Source of the DNA: Sulfurimonas sp. SAG-AH-194-C20
Lineage (GTDB): Bacteria > Campylobacterota > Campylobacteria > Campylobacterales > Sulfurimonadaceae
Assembly: GCF_029215975.1 (NCBI RefSeq)
Contig: NZ_JAEMVD010000013.1
Span: 1-34,291 of the forward strand
DNA: 34,291 nucleotides
Reading direction: 5' to 3'
Positions within the stretch are counted from its first letter, which is position 1. Every line of letters starts with the position of its first letter. The notes under the pieces are model-generated. The model was not told where the DNA came from and made no database searches. It was given only the letters and a program-made list of their open reading frames with translations. This document shows positions 24,054 through 32,522 of the stretch, piece by piece. A program made the position numbers and the translations under genes.

Positions 24054-26077
24054 AAAAATATTTAAAGAAGATTTTTCTAAGTTTAGTAGTTTTAGGATTT
24101 GTATCGCCTTTTCTTTTGATTGGCTATTTCTTAACTGCATATGATTATGATATATCAAAGCTAGTAGACTACAAACCTGAAGTTACAAGTAGAATTTATG
24201 ATAAAGATGGGAAAAAAATAGCAAACATTTTTAATAAGAAACATAGATATTATGCCTCATTTGATGAGATTCCTCCACATATCATTGAAGCACTTGTTGC
24301 CATTGAAGATACCACCTTTTTTGAACATCCGGGGATAAATATAGATGCAATATTTCGTGCAGCTATTAAGGTGATACGTGCAGGAAAAGCTGTTGAGGGT
24401 GCTAGTACTATTACTCAACAGTTGGTAAAAAATGTACTACTAACACGAGAGAAAAAACTCTCCCGTAAGATTAAAGAGGCCATATATGCCATAAAGATTG
24501 AACATGCTTTGAGTAAAGAGCAGATACTTGAGAGATACTTAAATGAGATATATTATGGACATGGATATTATGGTATAAAAACAGCAGCTGATGGTTACTT
24601 TCATAAGCGTTTAGAAGATTTAACACTCAAAGAGATGGCCATTCTTGTAGGACTTCCAAAAGCACCAAGTACTTATGCACCAACAAAAAATTACGATATA
24701 TCAATGGGGCGAGCGAACCGTGTTGTTAAGAGAATGTATGTACTTGGTTGGATAGAGAAGAGTACATATGAAAATGCTTTAGAAGAGAACCCTGAGGTAT
24801 TCAACACAACACTGACTCAAAATAGAGCACCGTTTATAGTAGATGAAGTTGGACGTCGCTTTAGAGATATGAACATAAGTGATTTAAAAACAGGTGGATA
24901 TGAGATTTATACAACTATTGATTTACGACTGCAAGTTGCAGCTAGAGAGTCAGTTAAATATGCATACGAAGAATCACTCAAACGTATTGATGCTTATAAA
25001 GAAAAAGAACTAAAAAAACTTGCTACATATAATGCAATTGAAAATCCGACTGAAGATGAATTGTTTGAGTTACAAGATGTGAATATCACACAGTTAAACG
25101 GTGCATTAGTTTCACTGGATTCTGCAAGTGGAAATATTTTAGCACTTGTTGGAAGTAGGGACTATAAAATAAGCTCATATAATCGTGCAACGCAAGGAAG
25201 GCGCCAACCGGGGTCTGCGTTTAAGCCTTTTATCTATCAAGTGGCTATTGACCTTGGATTTAGTGGGGCAACTGAGTTAGTGGATATCGCTAAAACATAT
25301 GCTTATGAAAAAGATGGCGAAGAGATGAAGTGGCGACCAAAAAACTATGAGAAAAATTATAAAGGTTTAGTGACACTTAGAGAAGCTCTAGTTCATTCGC
25401 GTAACCTCGCTACGATTAACCTTGTAAATGACATTGGTTTGAGTAATCTACTTAGAGAACTTAAAAAATTTAACATTCGACATATTCCAAATGATTTATC
25501 TATCTCACTTGGAACAATGTCAATGTCGCCACTTAAATTAGCAGAAGTTTATACCTCTTTTTCTAATGGCGGGGTACAAGTAAAATCACATCTGATAGAT
25601 CATATAGACAAAGCAAACCAGACGATTTATGAAAAGCAAGAGATTACTCATATAACGTCCATCCCTTCTCAGTCATACATAATGACGACAATTCTTCGTG
25701 ATGTAGTAAATCGTGGTACGGCTCGCCGTGCACGTGTACGAGGCATAGAACTTGCAGCAAAAACGGGAACAACAAATTCTAATGTAGATGGCTGGTTAGC
25801 AGGATACTCCCCAACAATTACAACAGTTGCATGGTTTGGAAATGATGACAATACTCCTATGTATAAGCGCGAAACTGGTGGTAAGATAGCAGGACCTGCA
25901 TTTAGAACTTTCTATCAAAAAATACTAAAACTTTATCCTCAGGTAAAACGAAAGTTTGATGTTGCTGAGGGAGTAACAAAGGTACATGTGGGTAAAAGAA
26001 TGGAGTACTTTAGCGATATCTCTAGACCACCAAGAGTGGAGCAGATTTCAGATCCTCAAGAAGAGTTACTGTGGTAG
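24050..26077 (+). CDS. pbpA: class A penicillin-binding protein 1A (bifunctional peptidoglycan synthase)
   Basis: The 675-residue product has a membrane anchor at about residues 8-30. The GT51 glycosyltransferase domain shows VAIEDTTFFEHPG (catalytic E86), EGASTITQQLVKN and the AIKIEHALSKEQILERYLNE region. The transpeptidase domain has the three PBP motifs: SxxK at 389-392 (GSAFKP), SRN at 450-452 and KTGT at 571-574. Both activities look intact, so it should polymerise and cross-link peptidoglycan in the periplasm. A linker domain (about 310-345) is rich in Glu and Lys. It ends the alaS operon, converging on leuA with only 7 nt between the stop codons. Confidence 0.93.
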   Translation: MKKYLKKIFLSLVVLGFVSPFLLIGYFLTAYDYDISKLVDYKPEVTSRIYDKDGKKIANIFNKKHRYYASFDEIPPHIIEALVAIEDTTFFEHPGINIDAIFRAAIKVIRAGKAVEGASTITQQLVKNVLLTREKKLSRKIKEAIYAIKIEHALSKEQILERYLNEIYYGHGYYGIKTAADGYFHKRLEDLTLKEMAILVGLPKAPSTYAPTKNYDISMGRANRVVKRMYVLGWIEKSTYENALEENPEVFNTTLTQNRAPFIVDEVGRRFRDMNISDLKTGGYEIYTTIDLRLQVAARESVKYAYEESLKRIDAYKEKELKKLATYNAIENPTEDELFELQDVNITQLNGALVSLDSASGNILALVGSRDYKISSYNRATQGRRQPGSAFKPFIYQVAIDLGFSGATELVDIAKTYAYEKDGEEMKWRPKNYEKNYKGLVTLREALVHSRNLATINLVNDIGLSNLLRELKKFNIRHIPNDLSISLGTMSMSPLKLAEVYTSFSNGGVQVKSHLIDHIDKANQTIYEKQEITHITSIPSQSYIMTTILRDVVNRGTARRARVRGIELAAKTGTTNSNVDGWLAGYSPTITTVAWFGNDDNTPMYKRETGGKIAGPAFRTFYQKILKLYPQVKRKFDVAEGVTKVHVGKRMEYFSDISRPPRVEQISDPQEELLW

Positions 26078-26099
26078 AGAGCCCTTAACTAAAGGCTCT
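26078..26099. terminator. inverted repeat at the convergent pbpA/leuA ends
   Basis: The arms AGAGCC (26078-26083) and GGCTCT (26094-26099) flank the loop in which the leuA stop codon lies. Being symmetrical, the hairpin could end transcripts from both sides. It has no clear U-tract, so it is a weak call. Confidence 0.35.
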
Positions 26100-27749
26100 G
26101 TTGAGTGCGCAAAACATTGCTTTGATGGAAGCGGTAGCAATATCACTGTCTTTACCAGCTCCAAAACAAGAAGTTGTTTTATCGGTTTGTAGTTCTATAT
26201 ATGCCACAGCTGTTGCACTACTTTTCTCACCACAAGAGTGCTCTGAGTAAGAGTTTATACTAAACTTATTTTTATAGTGTTTTTTTAGTGCATCTTTACA
26301 AGCATCGATTGGTCCATTTCCCTCACCATTAGCGGTAATTTCTTCACCTTTGTACTTATATATAAGTGTACATTTTGATGTTTTATTATCAGATGTAAGT
26401 GTAAAGCCAACTAAAGAGATATGTTCTACTACATTGAAGTAGGTGTCTTCAAATATAGTAAAAATTTCTTTAGAACTTAGTACTTTACCTTTTTCATCAG
26501 TAATAGCTTGAATGATTTTGCCTATCTCAGGGTGCATAGATTTTGGAAGCTGATAGCCATACTCTTTTTCTAAGATATAAGCTACACCACCTTTACCAGA
26601 CTGAGAATTTATACGAATCACGGACTCATAAGTTCGCCCGACATCAGCTGGGTCTATTGGTAGGTACGGGACTTCCCATAAGGCATCATCTTTACTCTTT
26701 TGATATGCAAGTCCTTTGTTGATAGCATCTTGATGACTTCCACTAAACGCAGTGTAAACTAACTCTCCAACATAGGGATGTCTTACATGTGTATCTATCT
26801 CTGTGCATCGCTCAACTATTACTAAAACTTCATCTATTTGTGTGAAGTCAAGTTTAGAGTCTATACCTTGCGTTGTAAGGTTAAGTGCAAGAGTAATGAT
26901 GTCAACATTACCTGTTCTCTCGCCGTTACTCAAAAGTGTTCCCTCTACTCTATCTGCACCTGCAAGAAGAGCAAGTTCAGTAGCTGCTACTGAAGTGCCT
27001 CTATCATTGTGAGTATGAGTTGAGATGATTACATTTTCTCTATTTTCTAAGTGGTTTGCCATCCATTCTATCTGGTCTGCATAGATGTTTGGTGTAGCCA
27101 TTTCAACTGTTGCGGGTAAGTTTATGATTACCTTGCGTTTAGGACTTATGCCCCAGCAAGCAGTAACTGCGTTTGATATATCTACTGCAAACTCTAGTTC
27201 AGTTCCTGTAAAACTCTCAGGTGAGTACTCTAAAAATATCTCGCCATCGTGTTTTTTCTCGAACTCTTTAACAATCTCAACTCCAGCTATCGCTAATGCA
27301 GTTATCTCTTCTTTAGTTTTTCCAAAGACTATCTTTCTTTGAGCAATAGATGTTGAGTTATACAAATGCACAGTCGCTTTTTTAACACCTTTAAGCGCCT
27401 CAAATGTTTTAGCTATTAGGTGCTCACGTGCTTGGACTAGTACCTGTACTGTAACATCATTAGGGATTAAATTGTCATCTACAAGACGGCGTAAAAAATC
27501 AAACTCAACCTTTGAAGCGGAGGGAAAACCAACCTCTATTTCTTTAAATCCGAGTTTAAGTAAGAGTCTGAAAAGTTCAAGTTTTTTAGTCATGTCCATA
27601 GGGTTAATTAGTGCTTGATTACCATCACGCAAATCTACACTACACCACATAGGGGCATTTGTAATCGTTTTTGTTGGCCAAACTCTGTTTGGTAACTCTA
27701 TGCTAGGGTAAGCTCTATACTTACCCTTGGGAATTGCTTGATTCAACAT
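26085..27749 (-). CDS. leuA: 2-isopropylmalate synthase (type 2, long form)
   Basis: The product is 554 residues from the ATG at 27749. An AAAGGA ribosome binding site lies 6 nt upstream; an in-frame TTG at 27779 would put that site inside the gene, so I rejected it. The N-terminus has KGKYRAYPSIELPNRVWP, typical of the actinobacterial/yeast-type LeuA. The catalytic barrel carries CSVDLRDGNQALINPMD, the metal-binding HTHND motif (in ISTHTHNDRGT) and NGERTGNVD. The C-terminal leucine-sensing domain ends with SSATAVAYIELQT and ATASIKAMFCALNR. The enzyme condenses acetyl-CoA with 2-oxoisovalerate, the first committed step to leucine, and is normally feedback-inhibited by leucine. No other leu gene is adjacent. 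Confidence 0.93.
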   Translation of the reverse strand: MLNQAIPKGKYRAYPSIELPNRVWPTKTITNAPMWCSVDLRDGNQALINPMDMTKKLELFRLLLKLGFKEIEVGFPSASKVEFDFLRRLVDDNLIPNDVTVQVLVQAREHLIAKTFEALKGVKKATVHLYNSTSIAQRKIVFGKTKEEITALAIAGVEIVKEFEKKHDGEIFLEYSPESFTGTELEFAVDISNAVTACWGISPKRKVIINLPATVEMATPNIYADQIEWMANHLENRENVIISTHTHNDRGTSVAATELALLAGADRVEGTLLSNGERTGNVDIITLALNLTTQGIDSKLDFTQIDEVLVIVERCTEIDTHVRHPYVGELVYTAFSGSHQDAINKGLAYQKSKDDALWEVPYLPIDPADVGRTYESVIRINSQSGKGGVAYILEKEYGYQLPKSMHPEIGKIIQAITDEKGKVLSSKEIFTIFEDTYFNVVEHISLVGFTLTSDNKTSKCTLIYKYKGEEITANGEGNGPIDACKDALKKHYKNKFSINSYSEHSCGEKSSATAVAYIELQTDKTTSCFGAGKDSDIATASIKAMFCALNRAFS

Positions 27750-27766
27750 TGTGAATCCTTTATAAC

Positions 27767-27779
27767 TTGAAATTTTCAA
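27767..27779 (-). promoter_or_regulatory. near-perfect palindrome in the leuA leader
   Basis: TTGAAA and TTTCAA flank a single central base, about 18 nt before the leuA ATG. It lies downstream of the likely leuA promoter. It could be an operator, but A-T-rich palindromes of this size arise by chance. Confidence 0.2.
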
Positions 27780-27812
27780 TAACAGACTCTTACATTTGTT
27801 ATCAATATGCGA

Positions 27813-27818
27813 ATTATA
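27813..27818 (-). promoter_or_regulatory. -10 box (TATAAT) of leuA
   Basis: On the minus strand TATAAT lies 63 nt upstream of the leuA ATG, just past the histidine kinase stop. This gives a leader of nearly 60 nt. The leader contains no obvious leucine-codon-rich peptide. Confidence 0.45.
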
Positions 27819-27830
27819 GCTAATTTGTTG

Positions 27831-28784
27831 TTATAAAGGTATTCTGAGTGAGAAAGAAGCACCTTTATTTATATTTTTCACAGTTAAGGTTCCACCCATT
27901 TTTTGAGCTATTTGGGTACTCATGTAGAGACCTATACCAGTTCCTTTGCCTTCTGCCTTGCTTGTAACTTCTGGCTTAAAAATATCATTTATTATCTTAG
28001 TTGGAACACCACCCGCACTATCTTCAATATCTATATAGGTGTAGTTATCTTTTTGATAAAACTTTATACCAATAAGTCTTTCTTTGATGTTGTTGTCATT
28101 AAATGCATCTTTAGCATTGTTTATGATATTTAAAACAAGGTGTTTAAATTCATTTTCGTTACCATAAAGTAAAATTTCTTGCTCACTTAGTACCTCTACT
28201 TGTATGTTATTGTTTAAGAACTCATCTTTTACTAAAATCATAACAGATTGTATGCAGCGTTTAACACCAAAGTTCTCTTTTGTTTGACTTGGTCTAAAGA
28301 AGTTCCTAAACTCATTAAGTGTTGTTACCATATGGTCTATCTGCGTTTGAGCATCATTCCCCAGTTCATCTATGTATGCTTGGTCTATAAGCCCATTTTT
28401 ATAATCATCCTGCATCATATCAGACATCATAGAAAGAGCATTTAATGGTTGTTTCCACTGATGTGCAACTGCATCCATCATCTCACCCATAGCAGCCATT
28501 TTCGCCTGCTGTTCATAGCGTTTTTGTGCATCTTGGGCAAGTTTTAGTTGAAGAGCAATTCTCTCTTCTAAGGTATGGTTGAGTTGGTCAAGTGAAGTTT
28601 GTTTTTCATTATATCTATCTAAAAATATTTCTAGTAGTATATCTAAGTCGCCACGATGAGTGGAGTGGGCACTTTTTTTTACAGCATCTAGTAAATCTTC
28701 AGTAGCCAGTTGGGAGTACTTTCCCTTTGGGTTTTCTCTGCGTTTGATTACTAAGTTATTGTCTGTAAAAGGATTTGTATTCAT
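27831..28784 (-). CDS. soluble sensor histidine kinase
   Basis: The 317-residue product has no membrane segment. The N-terminal part (1-95) is helical and charged, becoming a coiled coil (about 60-98), with no PAS or GAF visible. The phosphoacceptor box is AHQWKQPLNALSMM with H108, the HQWKQPLN form common among Campylobacterota kinases. The N box is NIINNAKDAF, and G boxes are DSAGGVP and GTGIGLYMSTQIA. No response regulator is adjacent, so its partner must be elsewhere. It is flanked by leuA and glnA on the same strand, and a nitrogen or amino-acid signal is tempting but unsupported. No ribosome binding site precedes the ATG. Confidence 0.87.
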   Translation of the reverse strand: MNTNPFTDNNLVIKRRENPKGKYSQLATEDLLDAVKKSAHSTHRGDLDILLEIFLDRYNEKQTSLDQLNHTLEERIALQLKLAQDAQKRYEQQAKMAAMGEMMDAVAHQWKQPLNALSMMSDMMQDDYKNGLIDQAYIDELGNDAQTQIDHMVTTLNEFRNFFRPSQTKENFGVKRCIQSVMILVKDEFLNNNIQVEVLSEQEILLYGNENEFKHLVLNIINNAKDAFNDNNIKERLIGIKFYQKDNYTYIDIEDSAGGVPTKIINDIFKPEVTSKAEGKGTGIGLYMSTQIAQKMGGTLTVKNINKGASFSLRIPL

Positions 28785-28792
28785 AATGATAG

Positions 28793-28798
28793 ATTATA
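28793..28798 (-). promoter_or_regulatory. -10 box (TATAAT) directly before the histidine kinase
   Basis: On the minus strand, a perfect TATAAT ends 8 nt before the ATG at 28784. A normal initiation distance would put the 5' end of the transcript at or within two bases of the start codon, and no ribosome binding site is seen. The mRNA may be leaderless. Confidence 0.4.
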
Positions 28799-28850
28799 AC
28801 AAAAGAATGTAAAAAAATATATAGATTGGGATATTTGAGTCGAAGAAGTT

Positions 28851-28873
28851 AAAACGAGGGTAAACCTCGTTTT
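28851..28873 (-). terminator. rho-independent-type terminator of glnA
   Basis: A perfect 9-bp stem, AAAACGAGG with CCTCGTTTT and a 5-nt loop, lies 7 nt after the glnA stop. On the transcript the stem runs into UUUUAA. It is the clearest terminator in the window and isolates glnA from the downstream kinase. Confidence 0.75.
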
Positions 28874-28879
28874 AGATGA

Positions 28880-30310
28880 TTAGCACTGGTATGTAGTTTT
28901 AAACTCATAAGCAGTTGGACGACCCTCATCAGGGAAAACGTCACGGTCAAATTTATATGCTTGGTAAGCATTGATAAATTCATCAGTAAATACTGGCTTT
29001 AAGAAGTCATTATCACCGATAAGACCCTCTAATGCTGAACGAAGTGTATGTGGCATTTGAGGGATTCCTCTTTCACGAATCTCATCAAGAGTAAGTTCAA
29101 AGAGATCTTCATCCATTGGACCAACAGGAACATCTTTATTCTTGATACCATCAAGTCCAGCCATCATCATAACAGCAAATGCTAAGTAAGGGTTAGCAGT
29201 AGAGTCAGGAAAACGCATCTCTAAACGAGTAGCACCTTCACCAGCACCCCATGGAATACGACAAGCAGCAGAACGGTTCTTTGAAGAGTAAGTAAGAATA
29301 CTTGGAGCTTCATAACCTGGAATTAGACGCTTGTACGAGTTAGTTGAAGCATTTGTAAACGCAGCAACTGCATGAGAGTGTTTGAAGATTCCCGCTGCAT
29401 ACTGAAGAGCCATATCAGAAAGATTTCCGTAAGCACCTTCGTTATAGAAAAGGTTTTTACCATTTTTCCAAAGTGATTGGTGAACGTGCATACCATTTCC
29501 GTTGTCGCCGTAAAGTGGCTTAGGCATAAATGTAGCAGTTTTACCGTTAAGGTGTGCAATCATCTTTACAACATACTTATACTTCTGAACATTATCAGAT
29601 GCACCGATGATGTCAGAGTAAACAATACCGATTTCATGTTGCCCTTGAGCAACTTCGTGGTGACCAAGAACAACTTCAAGACCAACTTGCTCGAGTACTT
29701 GCATCATTTCAGCTCTCATATCAACAGCAGAGTCAGTAGGCTGAACTGGGAAGTAACCACCCTTAGTTCCTGGACGGTGTCCAGTGTTGTACATATCTGG
29801 GTAAGGATTGTTTGAATTCCACTCACCCTCTTCAGTATCTACTTTATAACCAGCTTCATTGATGTTATCAACAAAAGTTACAGAGTCAAACATGAAAAAT
29901 TCATTTTCAGGTCCAAAGTATGCAGCATCAGCTACACCGATATCTTCAGCATGTTTAAGTGCTGCTTTAGCGATAGAACGTGGACATCTTTCATATGCTT
30001 GGTTCTTGTAAATGTCATAAACATCACAAAATACAATGATTGTAGGATCAGCTGTAAATGGATCCATAAATGCAGAACTCACATCAGCTTTAAGTAACAT
30101 ATCTGACTCATTAATTGGTTGCCATGCTTCGATAGAAGAACCATCAAAAGGAAAACCATTTTCAAGGTTAGTATTGTTTACCGCAGACATACGGTAACTT
30201 AAGTGGTGCCATGCACCTTTAATATCTGTAAATCTTAAATCTACAAATTGAACATCATTATCTTCACAAAATGTAAAGAATTCTTCTATATTATTAACGA
30301 ATTTACCCAT
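28880..30310 (-). CDS. glnA: glutamine synthetase type I
   Basis: The product is 476 residues from the ATG at 30310. An AGGAGA ribosome binding site precedes it; an in-frame TTG at 30340 lies upstream of that site and was rejected. Motifs include [25 protein letters not shown] (metal-site glutamates), GNGMHVHQS (ATP/metal histidine), [13 protein letters not shown] and the RMRFPD-like [16 protein letters not shown]. The enzyme makes glutamine from glutamate, ammonia and ATP. The site that is tyrosine in adenylylated GSI enzymes (LYDLPPEE in E. coli) reads LFELTLDE here, with phenylalanine at about 404, so control by GlnE-type adenylylation is not expected. It has its own promoter and terminator. 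Confidence 0.96.
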   Translation of the reverse strand: MGKFVNNIEEFFTFCEDNDVQFVDLRFTDIKGAWHHLSYRMSAVNNTNLENGFPFDGSSIEAWQPINESDMLLKADVSSAFMDPFTADPTIIVFCDVYDIYKNQAYERCPRSIAKAALKHAEDIGVADAAYFGPENEFFMFDSVTFVDNINEAGYKVDTEEGEWNSNNPYPDMYNTGHRPGTKGGYFPVQPTDSAVDMRAEMMQVLEQVGLEVVLGHHEVAQGQHEIGIVYSDIIGASDNVQKYKYVVKMIAHLNGKTATFMPKPLYGDNGNGMHVHQSLWKNGKNLFYNEGAYGNLSDMALQYAAGIFKHSHAVAAFTNASTNSYKRLIPGYEAPSILTYSSKNRSAACRIPWGAGEGATRLEMRFPDSTANPYLAFAVMMMAGLDGIKNKDVPVGPMDEDLFELTLDEIRERGIPQMPHTLRSALEGLIGDNDFLKPVFTDEFINAYQAYKFDRDVFPDEGRPTAYEFKTTYQC

Positions 30311-30339
30311 TAAATATCTCCTGATTTTTTTCTGTAACA

Positions 30340-30345
30340 ATTATA
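30340..30345 (-). promoter_or_regulatory. -10 box (TATAAT) of glnA
   Basis: On the minus strand TATAAT lies 29 nt before the glnA ATG. No GG-N10-GC sigma-54 motif is seen in the roughly 70 nt upstream, so glnA appears to be read by the housekeeping sigma factor. Confidence 0.5.
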
Positions 30346-30410
30346 TCGGATTATTGAACAATAGAATCTTTAAGTGTGATTAAAAAGTATGCAGATTAAG
30401 AGGAATGTTT

Positions 30411-31769
30411 CTAAAAGCTTACACAGAAAACAGAACCAACACCCTCTTGACTCTGTACATCTAAAGTAAAATTATGTAGTATTAAAATATTACTTACTAT
30501 AAAAAGACCTAGGCCAAGAGAATTATTCCATGTATTTTCATTTACTCTGTAAAATTTGTTTGTAATGTTAGTTAAGTCTTGAGCAGAGATTCCTATACCT
30601 GTGTCAATAACACAAAAGTTATTTTTTGTGTAGGTAACTACAACTTCATCTTCTGAGTATTTAAAAGCATTCTCTATAAGGTTTGTTATGACAACACTAA
30701 AGAGTGAAGCATCTCCATTTATAGTTATATCCTTAGCACCTCTGATTATAACCTCGCGTTTTGGGTAACTAATTTTTATATTTTCAACAGTTTCTTGTAT
30801 GAGACCCGAGAGGTTTATGGACTTAAATGTCATCTCTTGAAGACCACTATCTAGTTTAGATGAGAGTCTTAGAGTATCTATGAGTGCAGAGAGTCTTATT
30901 CCATTTTTATAAATTTTCGTAAGAAACTTTTGTCTAATGTTTACATTTATATCTACATCATCAAGGAGGGTTTGGGAGTAGCCATTTATGATGGCAATAG
31001 GGTTTTTAAACTCATGACTAATAGCAGAGATAATGTCATCTTTTTGTTTGTTAGAGCTTTGCAATTTGGCTGTAAACTTACTCTTTTGTTTCTCTTTTTT
31101 TACAAGAATTTGTGCTACTTTTGTAAGAAGTAAAGTTATATTATAAAACTCAATAGAAAGAGATGAGCGTATATAGGTCTCTTTTTTCTTTTTTGTCATA
31201 GATGTTAAAAAGTTAGCTATTTTTTGTACTTCTGTTTCTATACTTTTAGAAATTTTAAAAGTGATAAAAAATATTAAACCAAAAAAAAGTGCTAAAATGA
31301 AAAGTATCTCTTCTCCTAAGAGTAAGATGTCTGCATTAATACTCTTAATCTCTTTAGAAATTCGTATGTACATAGGGTATTGTAAATGTTCAAACTTTTT
31401 GACTACATAAAGTAAGTCTTTATCTAGTGTATGGGAGTGACGGACCTTATAGCCATACTCTTGAGTATCTGACTCTACAACCTCTTCTCTGTACTTGTGG
31501 TTTTCCATCTTTGTTTTATCTTTATGGGACTCTGCAATAATTTCACCATCTAAAGCGATAAGTGTTAAACGCAGGTGTAGACTTTTTTTTATCTCAAGTG
31601 CTAGTTTGTCTAAGTTTTTATCTGAGGAAAGAGTAAGTGAGAGTATCTCAATAGTATGTTTTATAGAGTCTTTTGTCTGTTCTATATAAAAGTTTTTTAC
31701 CCAAAAGTAAGTTATGAGACCTATGGCTAAAAAGAGTGAAGAGAAGATAAGTAAAAATTTTCGAACCAT
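30411..31769 (-). CDS. membrane sensor histidine kinase (partner of the upstream OmpR-type regulator)
   Basis: About 452 residues from the ATG at 31769. A first membrane helix (near residues 4-22), a periplasmic domain (about 25-148) without recognisable fold, and a second helix (about 151-173) are followed by a HAMP-like linker. The kinase core has the phosphoacceptor in AISHEFKNPIAIINGY (about H252), N box NLIENAFKYS, G1 DTGIGI and G2 NSLGLGLFIVSNI. It is HisKA-type and resembles PhoR. The start is uncertain: a TTG at 31790 would add MLSFHQL and overlap the regulator's stop, as is common for such pairs. Neither start has a strong ribosome binding site. Confidence 0.87.
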   Translation of the reverse strand: MVRKFLLIFSSLFLAIGLITYFWVKNFYIEQTKDSIKHTIEILSLTLSSDKNLDKLALEIKKSLHLRLTLIALDGEIIAESHKDKTKMENHKYREEVVESDTQEYGYKVRHSHTLDKDLLYVVKKFEHLQYPMYIRISKEIKSINADILLLGEEILFILALFFGLIFFITFKISKSIETEVQKIANFLTSMTKKKKETYIRSSLSIEFYNITLLLTKVAQILVKKEKQKSKFTAKLQSSNKQKDDIISAISHEFKNPIAIINGYSQTLLDDVDINVNIRQKFLTKIYKNGIRLSALIDTLRLSSKLDSGLQEMTFKSINLSGLIQETVENIKISYPKREVIIRGAKDITINGDASLFSVVITNLIENAFKYSEDEVVVTYTKNNFCVIDTGIGISAQDLTNITNKFYRVNENTWNNSLGLGLFIVSNILILHNFTLDVQSQEGVGSVFCVSF

Positions 31770-31783
31770 CAACTGATGAAAAC

Positions 31784-32452
31784 TTAACAAAATATATAGC
31801 CCTCACCACGAATCGCTTGGATATAGTTCTTTTTCCCCTCAGGGTCAATATGCTCTTTTAGTCTTTTTATAGCAACATTTACAGTTTTAGCTTGTCTGTT
31901 TTGTGAGTCACCCCAAACTCTTTCAAGGAGTACATCACGAGTTAGAAGTATGTTAGGATTTTTGATAAACTCTAAAAAAAGTTCACTTTCAAGTTGTGTG
32001 AGTTTAACTATCTCCCCATCAATAGTGAAACCTTTGTTTGCATGATGGTAGATAATATCTTTATACTTGATAACATCTTGTGTTTTGTTTGTTCGGCGAA
32101 TCATCGCGTTTACACGTGCTTTGAGTTCGTTAATGTTAAAAGGTTTAGTGATGTAGTCATCTCCACCACGCTCAAAACCCTCGACAATATCATCAGATAA
32201 GTCTTTAGCACTAATGTAAATGACAGGATGGGAATAGCCCTCATCTCGTAGCGACTGGATAAAAAGGCTCCCTTCTACTCCAGGAAGATTCCTATCCATA
32301 AGGATAAGTGAGATGTTCTCTTCATCTAAAATATCTCTAACATTACTTGTATCAACACAAGTGATAGTATCGTAACCCTCACTTGAGAGTGTGTAGTCTA
32401 TAAGGTCTAAGATATCCTCTTCATCATCAACGATTAGTATTGTTTTATTCAT
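31784..32452 (-). CDS. OmpR/PhoB-family response regulator
   Basis: The 222-residue product has a receiver domain (1-118) with DDEED near residue 9, phosphoacceptor D53 in LILMDRNLPG and K103 in ITKPFN. A C-terminal winged-helix DNA-binding domain (about 125-222) contains LTQLESELFLEF, VWGDSQNRQAKTVNVAIKRL and the ending AIRGEGYIFC. It pairs with the kinase that starts immediately downstream. The ATG is preceded by no ribosome binding site, and a TACAAT box ends 6 nt before it. It is divergent from the lipoprotein gene across 70 nt, which makes that gene a candidate target. Confidence 0.93.
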   Translation of the reverse strand: MNKTILIVDDEEDILDLIDYTLSSEGYDTITCVDTSNVRDILDEENISLILMDRNLPGVEGSLFIQSLRDEGYSHPVIYISAKDLSDDIVEGFERGGDDYITKPFNINELKARVNAMIRRTNKTQDVIKYKDIIYHHANKGFTIDGEIVKLTQLESELFLEFIKNPNILLTRDVLLERVWGDSQNRQAKTVNVAIKRLKEHIDPEGKKNYIQAIRGEGYIFC

Positions 32453-32522
32453 ACTGTTATTGTATCAAAATAGAGCAATTTTGGCTACAATATAAGAAGA
32501 ATACAACACAAGAGGCTAACCT
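32453..32522. promoter_or_regulatory. divergent intergenic region with promoters for the response regulator and the lipoprotein
   Basis: On the plus strand TACAAT (32486-32491) lies 31 nt before the lipoprotein ATG, with an AGAGG ribosome binding site. On the minus strand TACAAT (32459-32464) ends 6 nt before the regulator ATG; a second minus-strand -10-like sequence, TATATT, lies within 32486-32495, overlapping the plus-strand box. The 70-nt space leaves little room for independent control, so regulator binding here could affect both genes. Confidence 0.4.

Noticed and set aside
26078..26099. Strong bidirectional terminator
   Set aside because: The stem is only six G-C-rich pairs plus two more after a mismatch, with no U-tract on either side; it is kept as a weak hairpin only.
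27750..27779. Longer leuA start at an in-frame TTG
   Set aside because: The AAAGGA ribosome binding site for the ATG at 27749 lies inside that extension, and the family N-terminus begins at the ATG.
29477..29815. 112-codon open frame antisense to glnA
   Set aside because: It lies wholly inside a well-supported gene on the other strand, has no family resemblance and no ribosome binding site; it reflects codon bias of glnA.
30311..30340. Longer glnA start at an in-frame TTG
   Set aside because: The AGGAGA ribosome binding site would be inside the gene, and the -10 box overlaps the TTG region.
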